Source: an uncultured Lentisphaerota bacterium (GTDB lineage Bacteria; Verrucomicrobiota; Kiritimatiellia; CAIQIC01). Taken from it: 54,479 bases of DNA. Both the position numbers and the translations under genes were made by a program. Numbering within the stretch: position 1 is the first letter of the stretch; each line of letters opens with the position of its first letter. Shown here one piece after another: positions 25,219 through 33,564 of this stretch. Under the pieces are notes generated by a model. It had not been told where the DNA came from. It searched no databases and saw nothing but the letters and a program-made list of their open reading frames with translations. The stretch covers positions 1-54,479 of the forward strand of contig CAIWHP010000097.1 in NCBI GenBank assembly GCA_903912445.1. Reading direction: 5' to 3'.

Positions 25219-27054
25219 TCAGGGAGGAGCTTCTTGGGTTGTTAGTTTTCCATCATTTTTTAAGTCGACGACATCGTCGCTGACGATCAGCCCCTTTTGC
25301 AGAAACCTGCCGGGCTTTTCAACCTGGTTGTCTGTGAATTCCACTCCAGCACACTGCGCAAGGTAGACGGCACAGCCCTGGTCAACCCCGGCGGCGGCGC
25401 CGAACCTGAGTGGCGGGTTTTGATGCGAACCGCTGATCCGGTTGTTTTTGATGACCACGTGTCTGGCCGATGTGACCAATATCCCCACGCCATCGCTGTC
25501 CTGGATGCTATTGTTTTCAATCAGGACATCCTCGAACAAGCCCGGAGGGCGGAACAGTTTTCGGCCTTTGTTTTTCGGATCGCGTGCCTCGGCGACGACG
25601 GCAATCGCGCCGGCCTGCGCTGATGAGGTGTTTTCGCAGCAATGCCCCGGAGCGATCAGGACATTATTCCGGATGATGATGTGCCTCATCCCGGCAGCGG
25701 CGTCCCCCGGAATTTCCGGACAGACCATAATTCCGTGCAGATCCGTCAGCCTGTTGTTTTCGATCACGCCATTGCCGGACTTGAGCAGGATGCGTCCCGA
25801 GCTATGTACCTGATTGTTGCGGAAAATATAACCTTCGGCATGACGATCTGGCGAATAGACCGATGCGCCCACAGCGCAGGGCATAGGCTTGTCCAACATC
25901 AATTCCAGACAGTCTGCACTCACCCGCCAACTGGAATACTGCTTCGCCTCGTTCAATTGCTCCAACACCGCCGGAGACAATCCGGCTTCCTGCCGCGCGA
26001 TCTTCCTGACGACTTGCCGGATGGTCACTTCCGGTGAATCCAAGGACAGCCGCAGGCGATCTCCCGCTTGCAGATTATTCGCGCCGTGGTCTCGGGCCGC
26101 CACGACCGCACGGTTCCCCTCTGTCTTCAGAACCAGATAGTCGCTGGCCTGAATACTCCATGAATCATCACCGGCATCCTTGATGACGCAATTTTCCACC
26201 AGCGGCCCTTGGCGGCAGGTTTTGTGCTGAATCGCATCCCAAGACGTAGTGAGGATCGGTGGTTCGGTCGCACCGGCCGGAGACGGGCCGGGCACGATGC
26301 GCACGCGGTTGAAATGCGCACGGCCTTCGCCACCGCTTTCGAGAATCCCCATCCCGGGCGCGCAATGCACGGTGAAGTCTTCGAGCACCGTTGCTTCGGA
26401 ATCGGCGATGACCACTCCATGACAGGGGAACCCGGCTTCCGATCCGGTGCTCATCGAGGCCAGATCGCCGACCCCGGCAATTTTGCCGAGATCCTTCTGC
26501 GTTACCCGGACCACGCCAGCTTCCGTCAGGCTGGCCTTTGCGCCCCACAGGAACGGCATTCCGCGTTTACGCATCCGGGTGGTGTGGTCAACAACGTCAA
26601 TCCGCGAGTAGGCTTTGAGCGGATACCCCTGATGAATCTTCACCTCCACCCAGCTGCCATCGTCGGCGACTTTGACAATGTCGCCTTGCGTGAACGGGAG
26701 GGGATCGTAGGTGATAACCAGCCCGCTGATGCCAAGGTTCTTGCAATGCTCGATCTGTAACGCCCGGGTCAGCCGCGTGCAAACCATGATCACGCCGGCG
26801 GCTTTGATCTGGAGGTCTTGGACATGGTCGAGCGTGAGCACCGTCCTGCTGTCTTTTCCCGGCCCGCCGCGGTAGATGCCCGGAGGAATCACCAACTCCC
26901 TCGCCTGCTTGCTGACCGCATTGGCCAGCAACGCGCGCAGTTCCTCCATCCCGTGGATCGGCGCTTGTTCCGTCGTTTTCGCATCTGCCACCGCGGGCAG
27001 CGCGGCCAACGGTGCCAGCAGCAGAACTGCGAAAATAGAAACCAAACATTTCAT
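25219..27054 (-). CDS. Exported right-handed parallel beta-helix protein
   Basis: A 611-residue protein with signal peptide 'MKCLVSIFAVLLLAPLAALP'. It contains repeating beta-helix coils with regular Asn/Ile ladders, such as 'IIIRNNVLIAPGHC', 'VLIENNSIQDSDGVGILVT' and 'VVIKNNRISGSHQNPPLRFG'. This fold is used by pectate lyases, polygalacturonases, alginate epimerases and sugar-binding proteins; no specific catalytic set was identified. It starts 11 bases after the stop of the related gene at 27066. Its G+C is visibly lower than that of its neighbours, possibly a sign of separate origin. Confidence 0.75.
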   Translation of the reverse strand: MKCLVSIFAVLLLAPLAALPAVADAKTTEQAPIHGMEELRALLANAVSKQARELVIPPGIYRGGPGKDSRTVLTLDHVQDLQIKAAGVIMVCTRLTRALQIEHCKNLGISGLVITYDPLPFTQGDIVKVADDGSWVEVKIHQGYPLKAYSRIDVVDHTTRMRKRGMPFLWGAKASLTEAGVVRVTQKDLGKIAGVGDLASMSTGSEAGFPCHGVVIADSEATVLEDFTVHCAPGMGILESGGEGRAHFNRVRIVPGPSPAGATEPPILTTSWDAIQHKTCRQGPLVENCVIKDAGDDSWSIQASDYLVLKTEGNRAVVAARDHGANNLQAGDRLRLSLDSPEVTIRQVVRKIARQEAGLSPAVLEQLNEAKQYSSWRVSADCLELMLDKPMPCAVGASVYSPDRHAEGYIFRNNQVHSSGRILLKSGNGVIENNRLTDLHGIMVCPEIPGDAAAGMRHIIIRNNVLIAPGHCCENTSSAQAGAIAVVAEARDPKNKGRKLFRPPGLFEDVLIENNSIQDSDGVGILVTSARHVVIKNNRISGSHQNPPLRFGAAAGVDQGCAVYLAQCAGVEFTDNQVEKPGRFLQKGLIVSDDVVDLKNDGKLTTQEAPP

Positions 27055-27065
27055 GCCATGACCTT

Positions 27066-29381
27066 TTACCAGACCTTGAGCTTTAGCGCTCCACTCCCCG
27101 GCTTCTCGAACGGGCCGGGCGTCGGGTTCGTTGCATCGCGTTGCTTCCCGAAATAATCGGCGTCGATCTGCAGCGGCGAACCGTCGGCGGTTTCGTAGGC
27201 GACGCCCGGAATCTTTGCCCTGCCCAGCAGCTTGGTGGTCACGAGCGCGGTCTTTGCCTTCAACGCAGCATCCGTCAGGTTGCATTGCAGGAAGGTATGC
27301 GCCCCTTCTTCCACGAGTTGCACCTGCGGATCGGTCGGGGCTGCTCCGCTGACCTGCTCTTCCTTGCCGTAGGGCCGCGCGCCGTTGAGATAGGCGTTGC
27401 CGCCGGTGTACGACGGGAATTCACGCGCGTCATAGACCCACGTGCCATACCCGGCAACGCGGCGATGCCGGTCATCCTTCTTCGGCGGTTCGGCGACGCC
27501 TGCACCCGCGCCGATGATCAGGTTGTTATAATAGCGATTATCGCCACCCTTGATAGTGGCCAAGCCTGCGACCTGGGTCGAATGCGCGGGATGGAAGGGG
27601 GTCTCCCGCCGCAGCTCTTCGGTGCTGATGATCTTTCCGGTGATCAGATTGTGCACGTAAGCGCCGCCTTCGGACATGTCGAGCAGCGCGACCGGCGAGA
27701 GGAAGAGGTTGTTATCCACGACGAACGGGCCGTGGTTCACCTCGACGAACAGATCCTCCGCGAGGTTGTCGTGGAACAGATTTCGCGAGACGCGCGTGCC
27801 CTGCGCCATCCAGTCGAGCCAGAGCCCGCGGCAGGTGCGGTAGATGTGGTTGCTGCTGATCTCCGTATCGATCGCGCCGTGGAACTTGATGCCGCCCATC
27901 TCCGCGCCGGTGAAGAGCCGCCGGATGTGGATGTCGTGGATCACGTTGCCGGTGACGCTGCTGAACGCGCAGCCCAAGCTGCCGACGATGCCCGTCTGCT
28001 CGCAGTGCGAGATGTGGTTGTTGCGCACGATGTGGTGGCCGATGTTTTCCTTCGTCCACGGGATGGCGTGGGCGTGGGCGCGCTCGATGGTCTTCACATA
28101 GCCCTCGGCGGAATTCGCCGAGGTGTTATCGAACTGATCGCCATGCTTGCCGAGCGCGATGCCGGAACAGATCGAGTGGCTGATGATGTTGTTCTCGATG
28201 ATCCACCCTTTGCTCCAGTGCGTACCGATCAGGCCCGGCTGCTCGGCGGTCGGCGGCGCCCACGGCGTCGCCGCGTGGCGCATGGTGAAGCCGCGCACGG
28301 TGATGAAGTTCTTTCCCGGCTTGTCGGGATAGAAAACCGTCTGGCGCGCGTTGACCTCAACCAGTTGCTCGTTTGGATTGACGCCTTTGAACTGCGCCCA
28401 GATCGTGGTGTTGTCCTTATCGACCTGCGCGAACCACAGCGGGGCTGCCGGTACGACCGGGCTGCCGCCGCGGTTGAAGACGAAGCACAGCGACTGCGCT
28501 CCGCTCAACGGCCTGACGCGCACCTTGCACGAAACCCACGACTGCCAACCGCCGGTGTTGGCCAGCCCCTGGCTGCCGAGCAATTCGCCGGTGGCGGAAT
28601 CGCGACGCACCTCGATGACCGCGCCAGCCGCGGCGCACGAGGCGCGGAGTTCGAGCTGTTCGGTGGGTTGCTTGAACTCGACGCGCGCGCAGCGCACCCA
28701 GTCGCCGGGCTCGAGCCAGCCGACGCATTCGCCGCCCTCGGAACATGGTGCTTTTTTCAGCTCGTGATTGCCCGTCATGCTGGTGAAGGGAATTTTCTCC
28801 GCGCCCTCGCCGGGCCGCAGCCACGTCAGGTTGATGATGTATTCCTTGTGCGCGGACTTCGCCGGCGGCTTGCTGGTTACCTTGCCCAATACCTCGTCGA
28901 GCTTCGCCGCCTCGATCAGCCAGTCACCGTTGAGATAGACCGCGCCGGTGTGATGCTCACGGCCCTTGCCGTTGAACCAGTCACCGCGAATCAAGTCACT
29001 GAACGGATTGAAAGTTCCGAAGAAGGCATTCGGCAGCGTCGCCTTCCAAACATCGCCGTCGACCTTCGTCCAGTTCTTCACGACCTCGGAGCCTTTGATC
29101 TCCACCAGTTCGCCGGGTGCGGCCTGATAGGTGATGCGCTTGGCTTCGGACTCGCCACCGCGCGGCGGATTGATCCGTTCGCGATAGACGCCCGCGTGGA
29201 CGGTGATCACATCGCCTGGCTGCGCAACCTCGGCCGCGTGCTGGATGGTACGGAACGGCTCCGGCCCGCAGCCCTCGCTCTTGTCATTGCCATTGGTGGC
29301 CACATGCCACGTCGCGGCGTGAGCGGTCGCCAGCGACACCAGCAGCAGTGCGGTGAGAGTTGGGAGTGTGACTTTCTTCAT
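27066..29381 (-). CDS. Exported right-handed parallel beta-helix protein
   Basis: A 771-residue protein with signal peptide 'MKKVTLPTLTALLLVSLATA'. The N-terminus 'ATWHVATNGNDKSEG' followed by 'EPFRTIQHAAEVAQPGDVIT' is the typical opening of DUF1565/polysaccharide-lyase-like beta-helix proteins. Coils such as 'GWIIENNIISHSICSGIALG' and 'HHIVRNNHISHCEQTGIVGS' follow. A beta-sandwich seems to be inserted near 230-340. It may cleave or epimerise a uronate polymer; activity is unproven. The start is the ATG at 29381; a 30-residue upstream extension only translates the repeat at 29403. Confidence 0.78.
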   Translation of the reverse strand: MKKVTLPTLTALLLVSLATAHAATWHVATNGNDKSEGCGPEPFRTIQHAAEVAQPGDVITVHAGVYRERINPPRGGESEAKRITYQAAPGELVEIKGSEVVKNWTKVDGDVWKATLPNAFFGTFNPFSDLIRGDWFNGKGREHHTGAVYLNGDWLIEAAKLDEVLGKVTSKPPAKSAHKEYIINLTWLRPGEGAEKIPFTSMTGNHELKKAPCSEGGECVGWLEPGDWVRCARVEFKQPTEQLELRASCAAAGAVIEVRRDSATGELLGSQGLANTGGWQSWVSCKVRVRPLSGAQSLCFVFNRGGSPVVPAAPLWFAQVDKDNTTIWAQFKGVNPNEQLVEVNARQTVFYPDKPGKNFITVRGFTMRHAATPWAPPTAEQPGLIGTHWSKGWIIENNIISHSICSGIALGKHGDQFDNTSANSAEGYVKTIERAHAHAIPWTKENIGHHIVRNNHISHCEQTGIVGSLGCAFSSVTGNVIHDIHIRRLFTGAEMGGIKFHGAIDTEISSNHIYRTCRGLWLDWMAQGTRVSRNLFHDNLAEDLFVEVNHGPFVVDNNLFLSPVALLDMSEGGAYVHNLITGKIISTEELRRETPFHPAHSTQVAGLATIKGGDNRYYNNLIIGAGAGVAEPPKKDDRHRRVAGYGTWVYDAREFPSYTGGNAYLNGARPYGKEEQVSGAAPTDPQVQLVEEGAHTFLQCNLTDAALKAKTALVTTKLLGRAKIPGVAYETADGSPLQIDADYFGKQRDATNPTPGPFEKPGSGALKLKVW

Positions 29382-29402
29382 GTGGTTTCCTTTCGATTCC
29401 GT

Positions 29403-29472
29403 TGTGGGCGGGGCTTTCCATCCCCGCGGCTGTGTGCAGTGGGGGTCGCGGGGCTGGAAAGCCCCGCCCACA
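29403..29472. repeat. Large inverted repeat with 28-bp arms
   Basis: The arms at 29403-29430 and 29445-29472 (TGTGGGCGGGGC... / ...GCCCCGCCCACA) match at 26 of 28 positions. It sits just upstream of the beta-helix gene start and would form a very stable cruciform or RNA stem. It looks like a REP- or MITE-type element. Confidence 0.7.
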
Positions 29473-29508
29473 GCAGAGAGATTCTGCGGCGGCAGTCTGA
29501 CTAGCTGG

Positions 29509-29534
29509 GCGGGGCGGTGTCCTCACCGCCCCGC
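29509..29534. repeat. Perfect 11-bp hairpin
   Basis: Arms GCGGGGCGGTG and CACCGCCCCGC flank a 4-base loop (TCCT). It lies in the same 384-bp gap as the larger repeat at 29403. Confidence 0.6.
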
Positions 29535-29765
29535 ATAGTGGGGCCGCCATGCCGTGGCCGTAGAATCGTGTGCAAAGCCTACGCTTGATGGCTCCTTTGC
29601 AACGGCAGGAATGCCGCCGCTCCCAGCTAGTGGCAGCGCGGAGCACAGCGGTTGCTCCGCTTGGCAAGCGTGGCTCGCGCGCGATGAGGTTGGTCAGGAA
29701 TTCTTTCCCCTCGCGATTGGCAGAACATCCAAGGTTTGAAAAAATGAAATTGCGAACGGTCATCA
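29535..29765. other. Non-coding repeat-rich gap
   Basis: No gene is supported here. Around 29604-29617 lies a small palindrome (CGGCAGGAATGCCG). At 29727-29745 a sequence resembling a worn palindrome unit (CATCCAAGGTTTGAAAAAA) precedes the stop of the HzsA-like gene. The short ORFs crossing the gap look like translated repeats. Confidence 0.45.
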
Positions 29766-32603
29766 TCAATCTCGTTTCGCCGTCGCTTGCGGGCCGGGGC
29801 GCTGCGGGCGCGGGGTGTAGTCGGGCCAGAGCGGGCAGTTCAGGTCGATCCAGCATTTTAGCGCGTGCATCTCGTCGCGCGTGAGCTGCACCTCGTGATG
29901 CCCGGCGTTGAGCACCTGCCAGAGCCGGCTCTTAAGCGTGCCGAACGTGAGTGGTTCCGCCTTGGAGTGGCGCAGGCGGTAGGTCATATCGAAATAATGC
30001 ACCCAGCCGCCGGCGATCAGCGTGCGGTAGGAGGCGGGTATCTTCTCGGCATCGAGCGAGCCGGCGAGGTTGAGCTTCTGCTTGTGGTTGGCGTCGTGGC
30101 AGCGCACGCATTTGGCATCGAGCACCGGCTGCACGACGCGCTCGAAGCTGAACGGCACCGCGCCCCACGGCGGCGGCACGAGCGAGTCGGGCGCGCGGCG
30201 CGCGGCGAGAGACGGCGCCGTCGGCGGCGCGCTGTGGCGGTGCTCGTGACAGCCGATGCAACTGCGTCGCTCGCCCGGCTGGAGCTGCACGACGCTGCGC
30301 ATCCGCTGCAGCTCGTTCAGGTTTTCGTCGAGCACCTCGAAATAAACCACCTGGCCCGCGGGCGCGGTGAAGGTCGCGGAGCCGTCGGGGGCGACCGGCG
30401 CGAGGCCGAGCGACGCCTTCGCCACATAGCTCGGCCAGCCGCACGGCCCGTTCACCTTGTGGATCGGCGTCGCATAGAAATCGGCGAACACCGGCCCGTG
30501 GTCGCGGCGATATTCGCCGCTCGGCAGCTGCTCCAGGCCCGCGCGCACTTCCTCGCAGACGCGGATGAACTTCACCTTGCCGCGCGGCACGGCGGGCTCG
30601 AGTCCCTGATAGACGTCGGCGACCGTGAACTGCCCGAGCGCTTTATCGGCGAACGTCGGCGCGCTCGCGCCGAGCACCGGCGGGCGCGGCTCCGGTCGCA
30701 GCAGCGTCGGCGTCATGCTGCCGATGTTCGGGTCGAGATAGAGCAGCTCGCGGTTGCCCCAGCGATCCGCGACGAACAAGCCCCAACGGTCGGCGGGCGC
30801 GTGGCTGGCGAGGAAGTAGTCGTGCGACACCGGCACCGGATCGCGCCAGCATTCCTGCCGCGGCCAGCTCATGTTGTAGTGCGCCACGGTGTCCGGCGTG
30901 ATGTTCAGCAGCGCGTTCGTGTCCGCCGGCGACTGCGCCTTTGCGAGATCAATCAGGCCGAGCGGCCCGTTGTGGTCGCCGCCGTGCGAGAAGATCGTGC
31001 AGAGCATTTCGCGCGAGCCGGGCACCTCGCGGCCGTTGATGTAGCAGTTCGGCGTGTCGTTGCCGAACACCAGCTCCGGGTGCGTGCCGTCCGGGCGGAT
31101 CGCCCAGAGCGTGTGGCCGAAGTCCGCGCCCTTGTCGATGTATTCCGACCGCGTCCAGAGGATGCGCCCGTCGCGCATCACCGCCGGCGACCACTCGCTC
31201 AGGTTCGCGAACGAGAGCGGGCGGATATCGCCGCCGGTCTCCCTGCGGAACAGCACGAACGCCTGCGGCCGCCAGCAGAGGAAGCGCGCCTTGCAGCGCG
31301 TGCTGATGAACGCGAGCGCGCCATCCGGCAGCGGGCACGGATAGTAATCGTGGAACGGCCCCTCGGTCAGTTGCTGCGCCGCGCCGCCACCCGCGTCGAG
31401 TGCCATCAGGTGCCAGTACGGCTCCTGCTCGCCCGCCTTGGGCGCGCCGGGGCGATAGGCAAAATATATTTTCCGCGCCTCAAAGTCCGCCGTCGCGTCG
31501 CGCGCGATGCCAGCGCTCGCGTCGAACAGCGTCTCCAGCCGCGCCGCCGCCGGGTCGAGCCGGCTGGCATTGCGCGGCGTCTCCAGCACACAGATGCCGC
31601 CGCCCGGCCGGAACTGCGAGTCCAGCACATCGCTGTAGTTGTGCGTCGAAAGGTAGGGATGCCGCTTCACGAACAGCACCCGCTGCAGTGGCGCGAGGTC
31701 GGGATCGCCCAGCATGAGCCGGCGCTTCGCCTGCCGCACGTCGAGGTAGAGCGCTTCGCTGTCGCCCGCCGCGAACCGCTGGCGCAGCGCCGCCAGTTCT
31801 GTTTGTCCGTCCGCCACCGCCACGCCCTTCGTCGCCAACCGCGCGAGCAGCTCTTCCATCTGCACCAGCGCGCGCGCCGTCGGCGTGAGCCGCGCGATGG
31901 CGCTCCAGTACGGGATTTCTTTCTGCAACGGCGAGAGATGATCCGTCGCGTTCAGGCGCTGCCAGGTTGCGCGCTCGCAGAGGAACGCGTAGCGCACCAG
32001 CGCGTCGTAGGTCGCCGGTTCCGGCAACGGCACAATGGGCGGGCGTGGCGCGGCCGGTGCTCGGCCCGCCAGGTTCGCTCCCGCCACCGCGGCGACCTTC
32101 CGCCAATCCTTGCCATCGAGCGAAAGCTGCACCTCGTAGGCCACCGGAACGCGATCGTGGAAGTGACCGGTGCGGTCGCGCGAGAAGACCACCCGCGCGA
32201 CGGGCGCCGCCTGCGGCAGCTCGATCTGCACCCACTCGCTCGCTCTGCCCGCGGCGATCCAGCTATGGTCATTGCCATAGAGACCATCGTTCAGGTGGGC
32301 GACCTGATGAATCGCGTGGCCCGGCAGACACGATGACGCCGTTGCCTTCGCGCCCTCCTTGCCGAGAGCCAGATTCTTCTTGCCGGCGGCGCCGAAAATC
32401 TCCAGCTCATCGAGGCACGCCTGCCCCGAACTGCTCGCGTGAATGACGAACCGCACGAACTTCGCCGGTTGCACGGCGAAGCTGACCGCATTCGCCTTCT
32501 CCGCCCGTACCACCACCTGCGTCGTCGCCGCCGAAGTTTCCAGATAGGGTAGAAGTAGTACCCCAAAAAATACCAGGATTGGAAACCGACGATGTGTGTT
32601 CAT
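29766..32603 (-). CDS. Exported discoidin and HzsA-like protein with two CxxCH haem motifs
   Basis: A 945-residue exported protein. An F5/8C-type domain near 40-190 ('KFVRFVIHASSSGQACLDEL') is followed by a helical linker and an HzsA-like beta-propeller ('DYYPCPLPDGALAFISTRCK', 'SPAVMRDGRILWTRSEYIDK'). Two cytochrome c attachment sites follow: CIGCH near residue 782 and CVRCH near 832. In hydrazine synthase the related subunit holds the reaction centre. Here the glycan setting makes a redox or sugar-oxidising role more likely, and this is unproven. The signal peptide 'FPILVFFGVLLLPYLETSAA' resembles those encoded by the palindrome pairs. Start ATG at 32603. Confidence 0.75.
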   Translation of the reverse strand: MNTHRRFPILVFFGVLLLPYLETSAATTQVVVRAEKANAVSFAVQPAKFVRFVIHASSSGQACLDELEIFGAAGKKNLALGKEGAKATASSCLPGHAIHQVAHLNDGLYGNDHSWIAAGRASEWVQIELPQAAPVARVVFSRDRTGHFHDRVPVAYEVQLSLDGKDWRKVAAVAGANLAGRAPAAPRPPIVPLPEPATYDALVRYAFLCERATWQRLNATDHLSPLQKEIPYWSAIARLTPTARALVQMEELLARLATKGVAVADGQTELAALRQRFAAGDSEALYLDVRQAKRRLMLGDPDLAPLQRVLFVKRHPYLSTHNYSDVLDSQFRPGGGICVLETPRNASRLDPAAARLETLFDASAGIARDATADFEARKIYFAYRPGAPKAGEQEPYWHLMALDAGGGAAQQLTEGPFHDYYPCPLPDGALAFISTRCKARFLCWRPQAFVLFRRETGGDIRPLSFANLSEWSPAVMRDGRILWTRSEYIDKGADFGHTLWAIRPDGTHPELVFGNDTPNCYINGREVPGSREMLCTIFSHGGDHNGPLGLIDLAKAQSPADTNALLNITPDTVAHYNMSWPRQECWRDPVPVSHDYFLASHAPADRWGLFVADRWGNRELLYLDPNIGSMTPTLLRPEPRPPVLGASAPTFADKALGQFTVADVYQGLEPAVPRGKVKFIRVCEEVRAGLEQLPSGEYRRDHGPVFADFYATPIHKVNGPCGWPSYVAKASLGLAPVAPDGSATFTAPAGQVVYFEVLDENLNELQRMRSVVQLQPGERRSCIGCHEHRHSAPPTAPSLAARRAPDSLVPPPWGAVPFSFERVVQPVLDAKCVRCHDANHKQKLNLAGSLDAEKIPASYRTLIAGGWVHYFDMTYRLRHSKAEPLTFGTLKSRLWQVLNAGHHEVQLTRDEMHALKCWIDLNCPLWPDYTPRPQRPGPQATAKRD
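32537..32585. repeat. Degenerate palindrome pair in signal-peptide codons
   Basis: Worn palindromes centred near 32545 and 32577 keep the outer TTTCCA and TGGAAA and the 32-33 bp spacing. They lie in the signal peptide of the gene at 29766-32603, at the same place as the intact pairs in the genes at 10327 and 12978. Confidence 0.5.
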
Positions 32604-32769
32604 GAATACAGCCTCCCGCATGCACCGAGATGGATGGTCTTTTTCATCAGGCCTTGGAGTCTCATAACCAACGCGAACATGGCCCATTTATTGGCCGCTG
32701 CCCAGCCAAAAACCGGGCAGACAGTCTGAAAAGCACACTCTTCTGCTCTCCACTTGATTCAGGCGCTGC

Positions 32770-33552
32770 TCACCGGGCCTTTGTGCCGGCCTGTTTCAGA
32801 ACGAATTCGAGCAATTCCCGGCACTCGAAATACGATGGCGATACTTTGTGACCTTCGCCGGGGATCAACTTCACCGTGATCTGTCCGCCGCCGGACTCGT
32901 AACGCGCTTTCAAGATCTGCGTGTTTTCCGGGTAGGGCACCGCGGCATCGGCATCGCCCTGCACGACGAACATCGGCACCTTGTTCGTCAGCAGGCCTTG
33001 CAGATTGTCCAGTGGATTGAGCGCGGCAAGATTGGCGCGGAGTTCGGCCTCGGTCAGCTTGTAATCAGCGAGTGTGACCGGCAAATTCTTCAGCGCCCAG
33101 GTGCCGAGATTACATACCGGATAGATGCCGACGAAGGCCTGCACCTTCTCGGGGTGGCGTACCGCCCACGCCAGCATCATCAGCCCGCCGCGGCTTTGGC
33201 CCAGCAGGATGGGCTTGGCGGCAAAACCGCGCTTGACCATCTCGTCGTAGAAGCACGTGAACTGCTCCGTGCTGGCGGGCGCACCGCGTACTTCGCCGAG
33301 GTCGAACCCGGCGATGCCGATGCCCGCGCGCAAGCAGCCCTCGAAGTACATCGTCCGTTGCGCAAGCGAGATGCCCTTCAAGGTCGGCGCATACCAGACC
33401 CACGGCTTCCCCGGTGCGGGCTTGGGCGCGGCATAGAGGTAGGCCGTGTGGCCCTTGACCTCAAACTTCTCGGAGGTTTTTGGCAGATTTTCTCCTGCAA
33501 GCGCGATACCCATGAAAAGCGACAGGCTCAAGAGACCAATGGCACGCAGCAT
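32770..33552 (-). CDS. Exported alpha/beta hydrolase
   Basis: About 260 residues, alpha/beta-hydrolase fold. The nucleophile elbow is GQSRGG; 'VVQGDADAAVPY' supplies the acid and 'IPGEGHKVSP' the His, so the catalytic triad is complete. Enzymes of this kind in glycan clusters are often acetyl- or feruloyl-type esterases, but peptidases share the fold. There are two candidate ATGs. A strong AGGAGG (33559-33564) abuts the first at 33558 with no spacer and lies 6 bases from the second at 33552, so the second is preferred. The ribosome site overlaps the TAG stop of the preceding gene. Confidence 0.82.
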   Translation of the reverse strand: MLRAIGLLSLSLFMGIALAGENLPKTSEKFEVKGHTAYLYAAPKPAPGKPWVWYAPTLKGISLAQRTMYFEGCLRAGIGIAGFDLGEVRGAPASTEQFTCFYDEMVKRGFAAKPILLGQSRGGLMMLAWAVRHPEKVQAFVGIYPVCNLGTWALKNLPVTLADYKLTEAELRANLAALNPLDNLQGLLTNKVPMFVVQGDADAAVPYPENTQILKARYESGGGQITVKLIPGEGHKVSPSYFECRELLEFVLKQAGTKAR

Positions 33553-33558
33553 GTTCAT

Positions 33559-33564
33559 CCTCCT
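33559..33564 (-). promoter_or_regulatory. Ribosome binding site that decides the hydrolase start
   Basis: AGGAGG on the minus strand overlaps the upstream stop codon (33563-33565). With a normal 6-base spacer it selects the ATG at 33552 rather than the one directly attached to it at 33558. Confidence 0.6.

Noticed and set aside
29284-29856. A 190-residue minus-strand ORF across the intergenic repeats
   Set aside because: It overlaps both the start of the beta-helix gene and the end of the HzsA-like gene, and its product is translated repeat sequence.
29865-32336. 823-codon plus-strand frame opposite the di-haem protein
   Set aside because: Antisense shadow of a gene with two CxxCH motifs and a signal peptide; the product is low-complexity.
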